Shown piece after piece: positions 15,499 to 25,236 of a stretch of 64,000 nt of DNA. The notes under the pieces were generated by a model that searched no databases, was not told the DNA's origin, and saw only the letters and a list, made by a program, of their open reading frames with translations. Source of the stretch: Chitinophaga sp. SYP-B3965 (lineage in GTDB: Bacteria; Bacteroidota; Bacteroidia; Chitinophagales; Chitinophagaceae); assembly GCF_009647655.1 (NCBI RefSeq), contig NZ_WJFD01000008.1:62001-126000 (forward strand), given 5' to 3'. The position numbers were made by a program, and so were the translations under genes. The stretch's first letter is position 1; each line of letters begins with the position of its first letter.

Positions 15499-18204
15499 TT
15501 AAGATTTTGATAAAAATTCATCCAGGTTCATGATCGCATTGGCCACCACCGTTAACGCAGCCAGTTCTCCCACAGCCGGCATATTGTCTTTGCAATTGGC
15601 TAAAGACGATGCTGCCGCCGGGTCTTCCTTAAACTTATCGTACGCCTCTGTATATAATTTGGTAAGGATGGCCAGTTTAGCTGGTGTGATCTCTTTATAC
15701 ATCGCCGTTTTATAACCCGCGCTGATCCATGCTTTCTGGTCCTTACCCGTTGATCGCATCGATAAAGCAAGATTACGTGCTGCTTCCACATACACCGGAT
15801 CATTTAAAGTCACCAATGCCTGTAAAGGCGTATTGGTACGAATCCTGCGTTGTGTACACACTTCCCTGCTGGAACCATCAAACGTAACAATAGAAGGATA
15901 AGGACTCGTTCTCCTGATATAGGTATACACGCCTCTTCTATATTGATCACCATCTTCACTCAGTTTCCAGCGCTGACCATTATATACCGCCTGCCAGATA
16001 CCTTCCGGCTGATAAGGCATCACACTCTTTCCATGCATTTTTTCACTCAGCAAACCACTCACCGCCAATACCTGGTCCCTCACCTGTTCCGCTGTTAAGC
16101 GGAAACGAGGCCCACGTGCAAACAATCTGTTAGCCGGATCTTTTTGTTGCAACTCAGCATTACTGCGGGAATCACGACGGTAAGCAGCAGACAGCACCAT
16201 TTCTTTCAATGTTGCTTTCATCCGCCACTCGTGTTTATTCATAAATTGATAAGCGAGATGATCCAACAGCTGAGGATGAGAAGGCAGGAAACCCTGGGAG
16301 CCAAAATCCTCCTGTGTTTCCACGATCCCGGTTCCAAATAATTGTTCCCATAAACGATTCACCATCACACGTGCCGTCAGCGGATTTTGCTTGCTGGCCA
16401 GCCACTGACCCAATCCCAATCTGTTTCTTGGTGCATTGGCAGGAAAAGGATTTAATGATTTCGGAACATCAGGTTTTACTAAAACACCTTTCACCAGCCA
16501 GTTACCTCTTTCAAAAGTTCGTGTTTCGCGGAACATCTCTGTAGGATTTTCCACCATCACCGGCACACTTTCCGGATGTGCATTCACCACTCTCCAGTAA
16601 GCTTTTTCCATTTGATTATACCCTGGATCGTTCTTCCCTGGCAGGTCTCCACGCAAAGCCATCCATTCTACACTGCACACCGTTTGCTCAGGTTTGATGG
16701 TGCTATTTTTGAAAACAAAATAGAGATGATGCCTTCCTTCAATGGCAGGAATAGGAATATCCAGCACATTGGTACCTTCCGGATCCGGCATGGCCTGCTT
16801 CGCAATTACAGGGCCATTAAGACTATCAATATGTATTTCGACAGAACTACCCTTATTGCCAGTCCAGTAGTACATGTAGAGATGCGTACGCCCATTTAAA
16901 GGAGCATTCTTCAACCGGCAGCTTCCGCCATTCCGGATGCCTAAATATTTTGTATCCGCCAGGTTACCGTTTAAGAATTCATCACAATCATGCGCATGGA
17001 TCTTTGGTTCCAGTGTGCGCAGGAATTCATTCATTTCTTTCTTCGCCGCGGTATTGCCATGCTGGCTGATCCAGGCAGTTACCGTATCCACTTGTTTCTT
17101 TCCAATACTGTCATACAACCGCAGTACAGGATATTCACCCGGTGTGTCTTCGTCTCTTGTATTATTGAGGAAAGACATCAGCTTATAATAATCTTCAAAA
17201 CGGAAAGGATCATAAGGATGACTATGACATTGCACACAGGCAATGGTAGTTCCCTGGAAAACTTCCATGGTAGTATTCACCCGGTCGATGATGGCAGCCG
17301 TACGGAATTCTTCATCTACTGTACCCCCTTCATCATTATTCATAGTATTGCGATGGAAAGCTGTAGCCGTCATTTGTGCATCCGTGGGTTCCGGTAAAAG
17401 ATCGCCACCAATTTGTTCAATGGTGAACTGATCATAGGGCATGTCATTATTAAATGCATCGATCACCCAATCCCGGTACCGCCATATTTCCCGCTGTGCA
17501 TCTTTTTCATATCCTTTGGAATCTGCAAAACGGGCAAGGTCTAACCACATGGCTGCCCAGCGTTCTCCGTAATGAGGGGAGGCCAGCAAACTGTCCACCA
17601 CTTTTTCATAAGCCGTGGCACTACTGTCTTTCATGAAAGATTCCATCATGGCAGTGGTAGGAGGTAATCCCGTAAGATCAAGACTAACACGACGTAAAAG
17701 AGTTAATTTATCTGCTTCAGGAGCTGCCTTCAGTCCTTCTTCTTCTAATTTGGCATTAATATAGTAGTCAATATTAGCAGCTGTATCTGTTGGTTTTTCC
17801 GGAGGAACATAAGCCCAGTGCTCTCCCCATTGCGCACCTTCCTCTACCCAGCGGGTGAGGATCTCGATCTCTGATTTATCCAGGGGGGCAGATTTATAAG
17901 GCATCCGTTCTTTAGGGTCTCTGCTGTGGAGCCGGCGAATAAATTCACTCCGTTTGGCATCTCCGGGGATAATGGCAGGATGGCCGCTTTTGGTATTGCC
18001 TAAAGCTTCTTCCCTGAAGAGCACACTGAAACCGCCGTTCTGCTTAACGCCTCCATGGCAGCTGATGCAATGTTTATTAAGAATGGGCTTTACTTCTGTG
18101 CTGTAATCAACGGGCTTGCGTTTCCCGCAACCAATGGTCAATATTCCTGCAAGGAGAATAGCCCCGATGCTGGACAATATCCGGAACGTGGTAGAATAAT
18201 ACAT
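15499..18204 (-). CDS. Planctomycete-type cytochrome c lipoprotein with DUF1549 and DUF1553
   Basis: A 901-residue lipoprotein: signal peptide with lipobox LTIGC, then a cytochrome c domain with CISCH, the MPYKSAPL distal Met, DUF1549 (YYINAKLEEEGLKAAPEADK; SLDLTGLPPT; DLARFADSKGYEKD), a second heme-type motif CVQCH, a carbohydrate-binding-like insert in the middle, and C-terminal DUF1553 (RLWEQLFGTGIVETQEDFG, NPLTARVMVNRL, RRIRTNTPLQALVTLNDP). ATG 18204 is preferred to 18222 because it gives a normal signal peptide. It is the first gene of a four-gene leftward operon. The family is abundant in Planctomycetes and is suspected to oxidise sugars or lactones; this is not proven. Confidence 0.92.
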   Translation of the reverse strand: MYYSTTFRILSSIGAILLAGILTIGCGKRKPVDYSTEVKPILNKHCISCHGGVKQNGGFSVLFREEALGNTKSGHPAIIPGDAKRSEFIRRLHSRDPKERMPYKSAPLDKSEIEILTRWVEEGAQWGEHWAYVPPEKPTDTAANIDYYINAKLEEEGLKAAPEADKLTLLRRVSLDLTGLPPTTAMMESFMKDSSATAYEKVVDSLLASPHYGERWAAMWLDLARFADSKGYEKDAQREIWRYRDWVIDAFNNDMPYDQFTIEQIGGDLLPEPTDAQMTATAFHRNTMNNDEGGTVDEEFRTAAIIDRVNTTMEVFQGTTIACVQCHSHPYDPFRFEDYYKLMSFLNNTRDEDTPGEYPVLRLYDSIGKKQVDTVTAWISQHGNTAAKKEMNEFLRTLEPKIHAHDCDEFLNGNLADTKYLGIRNGGSCRLKNAPLNGRTHLYMYYWTGNKGSSVEIHIDSLNGPVIAKQAMPDPEGTNVLDIPIPAIEGRHHLYFVFKNSTIKPEQTVCSVEWMALRGDLPGKNDPGYNQMEKAYWRVVNAHPESVPVMVENPTEMFRETRTFERGNWLVKGVLVKPDVPKSLNPFPANAPRNRLGLGQWLASKQNPLTARVMVNRLWEQLFGTGIVETQEDFGSQGFLPSHPQLLDHLAYQFMNKHEWRMKATLKEMVLSAAYRRDSRSNAELQQKDPANRLFARGPRFRLTAEQVRDQVLAVSGLLSEKMHGKSVMPYQPEGIWQAVYNGQRWKLSEDGDQYRRGVYTYIRRTSPYPSIVTFDGSSREVCTQRRIRTNTPLQALVTLNDPVYVEAARNLALSMRSTGKDQKAWISAGYKTAMYKEITPAKLAILTKLYTEAYDKFKEDPAAASSLANCKDNMPAVGELAALTVVANAIMNLDEFLSKS

Positions 18205-18384
18205 GTTAGACGTGCTTATCAAGGTAAGGTAAAATACGAAAAAGCCAACATGTTTGCAACCATCGTAAGATGATCCATCAAATCGTCATATTGTCCATTA
18301 TATCCGGCCATTTATATGGGAAATAATCACACTTTAACTCAACAAATATATCTCCCACTTGAGTTTGTTTTGTTATTGTTGTTA

Positions 18385-18466
18385 TACATTTAGCAGATAA
18401 GAATCAGCTCCTTTGATCAACCGTATAAAAGCGGCCGTTTCAGATCCATTCTGAAACGGTTTTTTA
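18385..18466 (+). ncRNA. Possible small transcript ending at a strong terminator
   Basis: TACATTTA at 18385-18392, close to TAnnTTTG, with TTTG at 18364-18367, could start a rightward transcript of about 70 bases that ends at the intrinsic terminator 18435-18466. No rightward gene lies upstream of this terminator; the nearest gene reads away to the left. The alternative is a terminator left from a lost gene. Confidence 0.25.
18435..18466 (+). terminator. Orphan intrinsic terminator
   Basis: CCGTTTCAG (18435-18443) and CTGAAACGG (18451-18459) form a perfect 9-bp stem with a 7-base loop followed by six T. It points rightward, and no rightward gene precedes it in the 230 bases back to the DUF1553 gene start. 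Confidence 0.75.
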
Positions 18467-18594
18467 TTGAAAACCAGGCATTTCCTCTCTTGACATAGGC
18501 TCGACATAGGGTATCCATTCGATATGCAAAGCAATAAAGAAGCTTTCTTGTTTTACTTGTTATAAAAGCCTCCTTCTCAAAGAACCCAAAGAAT

Positions 18595-18990
18595 ACTTCC
18601 TAAAAAAATTAAAAACCACTCCCAAACAACAAAACGCTTCCTCATAAAAAAGAAATAAACCGCCCTTTTCAACGCGGCAAACTCTCAACAAAAAACCTAT
18701 GCCATCAAAACCACCCAGAACAAAAACCACTTCCTAAAAAAATTAAAAACAATCTTGCAATCGAAACCCTCCTCTAAAAAAGAAAAAAACACCCCTGCAA
18801 TCGAACCTCTCCTCTAAAAGAAATAATCTCCGCCCTTTGCAGCGCGGCAAACTCTCAGCAAAAATCCTCTGCAATCGAAACCACCCCAACAGCAAATAAC
18901 CACTTCCTAAAAAAATTAAAAACTACCCCAAACAACAAAACACCTCCCACAAAAAATAATTAACCCCGCCCTTTCCACCGCGGCAAACTC
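18595..18990. repeat. Degenerate A-rich intergenic repeat array
   Basis: Two motifs alternate. The block ACTTCCTAAAAAAATTAAAA occurs at 18595, 18729 and 18902. The block CCGCCC-(T-rich)-GCGGCAAACTC occurs at 18660, 18830 and 18966, each a small CCGC/GCGG inverted repeat. Linker text such as CTGCAATCGAAACC also recurs. The unit is about 134-173 bases. No coding frame is seen in the 1250-base gap 18205-19457. Confidence 0.7.
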
Positions 18991-19025
18991 CCAAAAAGCA
19001 AAAAGCCCTCTGCTATCAGAGGGCT
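18991..19025 (-). terminator. Leftward intrinsic terminator
   Basis: AGCCCTCTG (19004-19012) and CAGAGGGCT (19017-19025) pair perfectly around a 4-base loop. Read on the minus strand the stem is followed by TTTTTGCTTTTTGG. It would stop leftward transcripts from the 19026-19457 gap. Confidence 0.65.
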
Positions 19026-19116
19026 CGGATCCCAGTTTTACTCAAGTTTCTAGATCAAGGGGTTCAGTTTACTCAAAAAAACATATATCATAATGCAGCC
19101 ATACCAGGTACTTAAA

Positions 19117-19145
19117 TCAAAAAGAGGGTGAAAGAATTCACCCTC
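19117..19145 (-). terminator. Second leftward hairpin with T-tract
   Basis: GAGGGTGAA (19124-19132) and TTCACCCTC (19137-19145) form a perfect 9-bp stem; on the minus strand TTTTTGATTTAAG follows. The same 9-base words recur further right at 19367-19375 and 19405-19413 with a 29-base gap. No leftward gene is visible between these elements. Confidence 0.55.
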
Positions 19146-19457
19146 CGGTATATGCATACATTAGACATGAGACTTATTTAGATCCGGCAATACCGCACAT
19201 ATCATTCGTTACAAAAACAATTCCCGGAGTAATGATTCAGAAAGAATAAATGCTGCCTTATAGAAGGCTGCACTAGCGATTTTGGCGATTTGGGGCTGGA
19301 CGATGAAAGGCCGGCCTGTTGCGAATTTTGTTTGTTATAATACATAAGAGTGTTTTTCCGATTTCGGAGGGTGAATACAAGAAGAAAAAAATTTTATACC
19401 CGGCTTCACCCTCTCCCCATAGATTTAGACTCTTCAATGAGTAAGTCAATTTGAGTT

Positions 19458-19928
19458 ATGGAACCAATCGCCAAGAGACTGAAAAGTTTTTTACAACACA
19501 AAGGATTAACTACAACTGCATTCACCAGGATCCTGCAATACAGTAGTTGTGAAAAAGTAGCCCGGCTATTCCGGGTACCAGGAGCAAAACCCAGTGTGGA
19601 TATACTGGAAGACATTGCAAAACATTTCGAAGAGCTCAACCTCCGATGGCTGATCACCGGCCATGGTGAAATGCTTCGTGTATCTGCAACACATACACAA
19701 CCACAGCCCCATCCCGAAACGGAAATGACTGCGGCCATACAGCAGGAACAGAAGGAGCACGACCCTAATCTGGTGTTCATCAAAACGGCTAACAATGATG
19801 AATATATCCTTCATCAACCCTTTCCCTCCTTCCTGCTGAAAGGCAGCGAAAAGGAAATGGAAAAAACTTCGAAACCATTATTGGGTAGCCTGATCAACTT
19901 CATCGAGAACGTTCGCGATGAACAGTAA
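19458..19928 (+). CDS. Small HTH (phage-CI/XRE-like) DNA-binding protein
   Basis: A 156-residue protein. The first 75 residues resemble the helix-turn-helix domains of Bacteroidota CI-like regulators: PIAKRLKSFLQHKGLTTTAF for helix 1, SCEKVARLFRVPGAKPSVDI for the recognition part and ITGHGEML as the typical end ('WLlTG.G.M'). The rest is a Pro/Gln-rich linker and a helical tail. It is alone, with repeats to the left and its own terminator at 19970. Target genes are unknown; the convergent SusC/SusD operon to the right is not clearly linked to it. Confidence 0.75.
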   Translation: MEPIAKRLKSFLQHKGLTTTAFTRILQYSSCEKVARLFRVPGAKPSVDILEDIAKHFEELNLRWLITGHGEMLRVSATHTQPQPHPETEMTAAIQQEQKEHDPNLVFIKTANNDEYILHQPFPSFLLKGSEKEMEKTSKPLLGSLINFIENVRDEQ

Positions 19929-19969
19929 GATCAAAGACCACCAACCTACCCTACAACCCTAATACAAAA

Positions 19970-19996
19970 GGGCTGCCTGAACAGGCGGCCCTTTTT
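19970..19996 (+). terminator. Terminator of the HTH gene
   Basis: GGGCTGCCTG (19970-19979) and CAGGCGGCCC (19982-19991) pair with one mismatch or wobble around AA, followed by five T. Confidence 0.8.
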
Positions 19997-20038
19997 CCTA
20001 ACATCTACTTTTGATATATCGCTTTTATCAATAAATAC

Positions 20039-21574
20039 TTAATTGTACCCTTTATTCTGTTCAATATTCCCGATCCGCACATCTTCATTTGGAATAGGCA
20101 ACAACTCATGTTTATTCGCCTTATAACCTAAAGGCCCCAGCTCAGCCTCTGCTTTCCCCCAACGTACCAGGTCCATATAACGGAAACCCTCAAACGCTAA
20201 CTCCAGGAAACGTTCATTTACAATAGCATTGAACAATGCATCCCCGGTGGCCGTGATCTCTCCAAGCCCGGCACGCAGTCTTACTTTTTTCAACTCTTCC
20301 CTGGCACGACCTTCATTACCTGCTCTGTAATAAGCCTCTGCTGCCATCAGCAAAACATCCGCATAACGGATCAGCCGGATGTTGTTACCATAGTTCAGAT
20401 CAGGAACAGCCCCTCCATCAGAACGGGTTTCCCCTTCAAAAGAACCATACTTACGCTGGAAAAATCCTTCATAATCCCAGGCTGTTGGTGCTGTCCATCC
20501 TCCACCGTTTGCTACTAATTCTCCCACAGACATCACCGTATTCATCCTCCTTTTCACATCTCCTGCTGCTACGTATGCATTATATAATTTAGGCTTAGGC
20601 AGATTGAACCCCCAGCCTGCATTCAAAGAATCATTCGGTGCTTTTGTATAGAAATCACTGCGGGGTCCTTGCAGTTGCACATGGATATTGTTTTCTATCA
20701 GGCGGTAAGTATCCCAGGGGAAATTCCCCCAGTCAAATCCTTTGCGGGAAGTGAACGGTACTTCAAAAACACTTTCCATACCAAACTCTCCGGCTTCGGA
20801 AAATACTTTCGCAAAATCAGGTTCCAGGTCATATTCATGAGAAGCGATCACATCATTAAAAGCCGCAGCCGCTTCCGGCCACTTTTGCTGATACAGATAG
20901 ATCTTTCCCAATAAAGCCTGTGCCGTTCCTTTGCTCACACGATGACGTTCATGCGCCGGGTAAGCAGATTTCAGGGGCAATAACGGAATAGCTTCCAGCA
21001 GATCTTTCGTCATCTGTGCATATACATCTGCTTTCTTGGCACGTGGTATTTTGCTGTATTCCGCTGGTGTGAGGTCTTTAAGAATTAAAGGTACATCACC
21101 CCATAAACCCACCAGGTCAAAATAGAAGTGTGCACGTAACACTTTACACTCTGCAATGAGGCGTTTCTGCAGATCAGTTTCTCCCTTCACCCGGTTGATC
21201 ACCTGGTTGGAACGATAAGCCCCAAAGTAACAAACCCGCCACGTCCAGAGAACTGCTTCATTCTGTGATTCAAAAGTAAAGTTGTCCAATGCCTGGTAAG
21301 ATGGCTGATCAGCAGGACCACTGCCACCTGCATTACTTTCATCTGAAGGGAAAGTTTTCACCAGTAATATGCTGGCCCATCCCCAGTTATAATCTGCCTG
21401 TAAAAAATCATAGGCAGCAAACGTGGCAGCCAAAGCGTCACCGTCTGTTTGGTAAAATTCTTCTTCCGGAGACCGGCCCGGTATTTCCTGGTCCAGGAAA
21501 CTTTTTGCACAACCGCTGCCTAAGAACATTGCAGTGATGCCAAGGAATGTATATCGAATAAGGAAGTTCTTCAT
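20039..21574 (-). CDS. SusD/RagB family nutrient-binding lipoprotein
   Basis: A 511-residue outer-membrane lipoprotein; the N-terminus has lipobox LGSGC after one hydrophobic helix. SusD marks include SPEEEFYQTDGDALAATFAA, RSNQVINRV, AECKVLRAHFYFDLVGLWGDVPL (the tetratricopeptide part), ALLGKIYLYQQKWPEAAAAF and the C-terminal LAFEGFRYMDLVRWGKAE. It caps the SusC barrel encoded 18 bases upstream. No glycoside hydrolase lies nearby, so the substrate (glycan or peptide) is open. It is the last gene of an ECF / FecR / SusC / SusD operon. Confidence 0.93.
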   Translation of the reverse strand: MKNFLIRYTFLGITAMFLGSGCAKSFLDQEIPGRSPEEEFYQTDGDALAATFAAYDFLQADYNWGWASILLVKTFPSDESNAGGSGPADQPSYQALDNFTFESQNEAVLWTWRVCYFGAYRSNQVINRVKGETDLQKRLIAECKVLRAHFYFDLVGLWGDVPLILKDLTPAEYSKIPRAKKADVYAQMTKDLLEAIPLLPLKSAYPAHERHRVSKGTAQALLGKIYLYQQKWPEAAAAFNDVIASHEYDLEPDFAKVFSEAGEFGMESVFEVPFTSRKGFDWGNFPWDTYRLIENNIHVQLQGPRSDFYTKAPNDSLNAGWGFNLPKPKLYNAYVAAGDVKRRMNTVMSVGELVANGGGWTAPTAWDYEGFFQRKYGSFEGETRSDGGAVPDLNYGNNIRLIRYADVLLMAAEAYYRAGNEGRAREELKKVRLRAGLGEITATGDALFNAIVNERFLELAFEGFRYMDLVRWGKAEAELGPLGYKANKHELLPIPNEDVRIGNIEQNKGYN

Positions 21575-21592
21575 TGTAATTGGATTGCAGGT

Positions 21593-24500
21593 TTAGAAAC
21601 TAAATGAAAGGCCCACCAATGCGGTACGGGGAATTGGATATACCCCTCTGTCTATACCCAGGCTGTTATTATCCTCACTGCCGGCTTCAGGGTCCATACC
21701 TTTGTACTTCGTAAAAGTGAAATAATTATCCAGCGAAGCATAGATCCTCGCATTGCGGATCTTCACACGTTTCATGAAGGATTCCGGCAAAGTATAACCG
21801 ATCTGTAACTGACGGATCCGGGTATACGAACCATCAAATAACATGAAGTCGCTGTTATACACAAACTCGCTGCTGGTATTGGGTGCAAACCATGTATTGG
21901 TACTGCCTTCTCCTGTCCACCGGTCTTTGTAGAAAAACTCCGGACGGTTACCCGTTGGCCTGTCCACCCGGTTGAAACCCATCAGGATCTCATTCCCTAT
22001 TTGCCCCTGTACAAACACCAGCAGGTCAAATCCTTTGTAGGCAAGGTTCACACGACCACCGAAGATCACATCAGGATGCGGGCTGCCGATATTTGTATGA
22101 TCACTATTAGAGATCACACCATCGCCATCTGTATCTACAATAATAGGATCACCCGGTTTAGGATTCACCGTCATCGTAGTTTTAGCCAGGTAGTCATCTA
22201 TCATTTTCTGGTTCTGGAAAATACCTGCTGTTTTATATCCGCGGAAATACCAGATAGGTAAGCCCTTTTCAAACCAGGAGGCCGTCCAACCCACACCAAC
22301 ACCAGATCCTGCAATACGATCCACGAACTCATTGGAACTTGTTACTTCATTTTTAATAGTAGTAAGGTTAGCCCCTATTTCATAAGTGAATGCATTCTTC
22401 TGATCGTTGCGATAGGACACTTCAAATTCCACACCCTTGTTGGAAACCGTACCACCATTCACGATCCTGAGTACATTACCCACAACATTAGGTGCACTAC
22501 CAGGTGTAAGCAAACCTCTTGTGATCTTATTATAATAATCGACAGTAAAGCTCAGGCGGTTATCGAAGAAACCCATGTCTGCACCAATATCAAACTGTTC
22601 ACTCGCTTCCCATTTCAGGTTTTTATTTTCCAGGTTAGCCGGCTCTGCGCCTACAAAGAAATCATTGTTCACATCAGGATAACTGATGTTCTGTGTAGTG
22701 ATGAGAGCCTGCCAGTCGCCAATGTTAATATTAGAGATACTACCGTTCTTACCCCAGCTGGCACGCAGTTTCAGGTAATTAAGCTGCATATTGGGGAAGA
22801 AAGCTTCATTGGATGCGATCCATCCTGCAGATACAGAAGGGAAGGTACCCCATGTATTACCAGGAGGCAGCAGAGAAGAACCATCCCTCCGCAGGGTAGC
22901 ATTAAAAAGATACTTGCCTTTGTAATCGTACAGCAAACGGCCGTAGTAAGAAACCATCGTAGTAGATGTTTGCGTTCCTTCAATGCGGTCCTGGTTATCC
23001 GGCATAAAATCAGGATAACTGAAATTGTCCCTTTCCTTGAACATACCGGAAGCAGTTCCTTCCAAACGATCGTACCCACGTTTCAGGGAACTCATACCCA
23101 CCATCAAAGTGAAATCATGTTGATTTATTTTCTTATTATAAGTGAGATAGTTTTCCCACTGCCAGTTGTACCAGTTCTCGTTATTATCGAAAGACCCGGC
23201 CACTGTATTCATTCTTTCTGCAGAGAACCAGAAAGTAGGATTCCATCCGTGATTCCGCTGGAAAGCAGCATCCAGCCCAAAGCGCGAAGTAGCTTTCAAA
23301 CCTTTCAGCAGTTCTGCATCCAAATAAAGACTACCAACGATCTTATGTTGTGCGGTAAAGTTTTGGGTAGTAGCCATTTGCGCTAACGGATTGCCCGCTT
23401 CTCCAAACACATAATCAGACACACCGTAATAACGGCCCAGCGGATCTTTCACCAGGTTAAAACCTGCGTTCAGTGCATTCTGCGCCCTTGTGCTCAAAGC
23501 GCCTGTAAAAACTGTGGGCATTAAGGGATCCAACAAAATGGCATTGCTGATCACAGCGCCAAATTCATCATCCTCCGTTACGCCTTTCCTTTTATGATAA
23601 GAATAGGAAAGACGGTTGCCCACAGTTAACCAGGGTTTTACCTTATGATCTGTATTAATGCGCACGGTATAACGGTCAAAACGGGCACGGTCTCCGCCAA
23701 TCACACCATCCTGCCGGAACAACGTTCCGCCGATCAGGAAAGATGATTTTTCAGAACCACCGCTGATGGTCAATGCATGCCGTTGTAAAGGAGCGGTCTG
23801 TGCAATTTCATCAAACCACACGGTACCTGTTTTCCCTTTCCATTCAGCCGGATCAGGAATGGTGCCGGGTGTTCCGGCATCTTTTACGTACTGTGTGTAT
23901 TGCTCTGCATTCATCATCTTCATTGGGTTCTTAATGGATTGCCGGCCGTACTGCATGCTGTAATCAACTCTGGTGGTACCGTCTTTGGCACCTGATTTTG
24001 TGGTAATGATCACTACACCGTTTGCTCCTTCCGCACCATAGATAGCTGCGGAAGCTGCGTCCTTCAACACTTCCATGGAAGATATCTCTGAAGGGTCGAG
24101 GTATTCAATGCCACCGGCACGCATACCATCAATAATATATAAAGGTTCTGAAGAACCGTTGGAACCTGTACCACGGATCCGTACACGCATACCACTTCCC
24201 GGAGAACCGGAAACCGGTAAAACCGTTACGCCTGCAGTTCTTCCCTGTAAAGCCTGTTCAATTCTGCTGGAAGAAACAGAAGCAATATCTGCTGCTCTCA
24301 CAGAAGAGATAGCACCGGTCACCAAACTTTTACGTTGTGTGCCATAACCTACTACCACCACTTCATTCAATGCACGGTTGCTCACATCCAGGGTTACATC
24401 AATGGATCGGTCCCCTGTGATGGTCACTTCTTTTCCTTCATAACCGAGCAAAGAAAAAATGAGTGTTTTACCGGTAGAAACTTCCAGCGAATATTTACCA

Positions 24501-25120
24501 TCTCCATCAGCCTGGGCGCCCCGCACTTCCCCTTTTACCTGAACAGATACACCCGGTAAAGGTGCTCCGTTCTCTGCATCTGTAATACGGCCGGTTACTT
24601 TTACTTTTCGCACCGTATCTGCCGTTACCCCACTGATCATCATGGCAGAAGCGCCATTGAGTTTCATCATGGGCATCGTATTCGTGCTCTCATCACCGTT
24701 AGTGTTGTCCTGCTTTGCGGGGCTGGGCAACTTTGGGCGCGGCGCTTTATCATCAGGTAACGGAATGATAGCCCAGGTATTGGGCTGAACAGCTTGTGCC
24801 TGCAAGCCATGAGGAGTTAACAGGGCTTTGAGCATTTCTTCCACATTGTTAAAACCTGCAGGAGAAAAATTCACTTTTACATTGGGTAACTTCTTCGCTT
24901 CATAAAGCAGATCAATTTTGTATTCTTTATGAATCTCTTTTAATAACTGTACCAGGGTCTTCTCCCTGATCTTTTCAGACGTGGACGAGGGTTGCTGCCA
25001 GGGAATGTTAGGTTTGCGGATAACGGCCAGTTCTTGCCATGGGCCTGACACAGACCAGCTTAAAGAGGCTGTTGATACCGCAACCAGCAAGGCGCTTCGC
25101 AACAATAGTTTAGCTTTCAT
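21593..25120 (-). CDS. SusC/RagA TonB-linked receptor with N-terminal STN signalling domain
   Basis: A 1175-residue outer-membrane receptor. After the signal peptide, residues about 50-120 form a secretin/TonB short N-terminal (STN) domain (LVQLLKEIHKEYKIDLLYE; EEMLKALLTPHGLQAQAV), then a carboxypeptidase-like regulatory domain (VTGRITDAENGAPLPGVSVQ), a TonB box region (NEVVVVGYGTQRK), plug (AAIYGAEGANGVVIITTK) and barrel. The extra STN domain normally contacts the FecR-type anti-sigma factor, which matches the fecR and ECF genes 117 and 1073 bases upstream. The SusD partner follows. The substrate is unknown. Confidence 0.95.
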   Translation of the reverse strand: MKAKLLLRSALLVAVSTASLSWSVSGPWQELAVIRKPNIPWQQPSSTSEKIREKTLVQLLKEIHKEYKIDLLYEAKKLPNVKVNFSPAGFNNVEEMLKALLTPHGLQAQAVQPNTWAIIPLPDDKAPRPKLPSPAKQDNTNGDESTNTMPMMKLNGASAMMISGVTADTVRKVKVTGRITDAENGAPLPGVSVQVKGEVRGAQADGDGKYSLEVSTGKTLIFSLLGYEGKEVTITGDRSIDVTLDVSNRALNEVVVVGYGTQRKSLVTGAISSVRAADIASVSSSRIEQALQGRTAGVTVLPVSGSPGSGMRVRIRGTGSNGSSEPLYIIDGMRAGGIEYLDPSEISSMEVLKDAASAAIYGAEGANGVVIITTKSGAKDGTTRVDYSMQYGRQSIKNPMKMMNAEQYTQYVKDAGTPGTIPDPAEWKGKTGTVWFDEIAQTAPLQRHALTISGGSEKSSFLIGGTLFRQDGVIGGDRARFDRYTVRINTDHKVKPWLTVGNRLSYSYHKRKGVTEDDEFGAVISNAILLDPLMPTVFTGALSTRAQNALNAGFNLVKDPLGRYYGVSDYVFGEAGNPLAQMATTQNFTAQHKIVGSLYLDAELLKGLKATSRFGLDAAFQRNHGWNPTFWFSAERMNTVAGSFDNNENWYNWQWENYLTYNKKINQHDFTLMVGMSSLKRGYDRLEGTASGMFKERDNFSYPDFMPDNQDRIEGTQTSTTMVSYYGRLLYDYKGKYLFNATLRRDGSSLLPPGNTWGTFPSVSAGWIASNEAFFPNMQLNYLKLRASWGKNGSISNINIGDWQALITTQNISYPDVNNDFFVGAEPANLENKNLKWEASEQFDIGADMGFFDNRLSFTVDYYNKITRGLLTPGSAPNVVGNVLRIVNGGTVSNKGVEFEVSYRNDQKNAFTYEIGANLTTIKNEVTSSNEFVDRIAGSGVGVGWTASWFEKGLPIWYFRGYKTAGIFQNQKMIDDYLAKTTMTVNPKPGDPIIVDTDGDGVISNSDHTNIGSPHPDVIFGGRVNLAYKGFDLLVFVQGQIGNEILMGFNRVDRPTGNRPEFFYKDRWTGEGSTNTWFAPNTSSEFVYNSDFMLFDGSYTRIRQLQIGYTLPESFMKRVKIRNARIYASLDNYFTFTKYKGMDPEAGSEDNNSLGIDRGVYPIPRTALVGLSFSF

Positions 25121-25236
25121 AAAATGGAATATTAAAGTTGGGTTTTACGATTTTGGTAGATACACTTTGGGCCTTCAGTCTTTGTTACAAGCTGTTAAAT
25201 CCCGATTTAGTTTGCCGCGTTTTGTTTATTGTTAGG

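Noticed and set aside
19174..19200. Minus-strand micro-frame MCGIAGSK, like the first residues of asparagine synthetase
   Set aside because: Only eight codons before a stop and no synthetase sequence nearby; the six-residue match is most likely chance.
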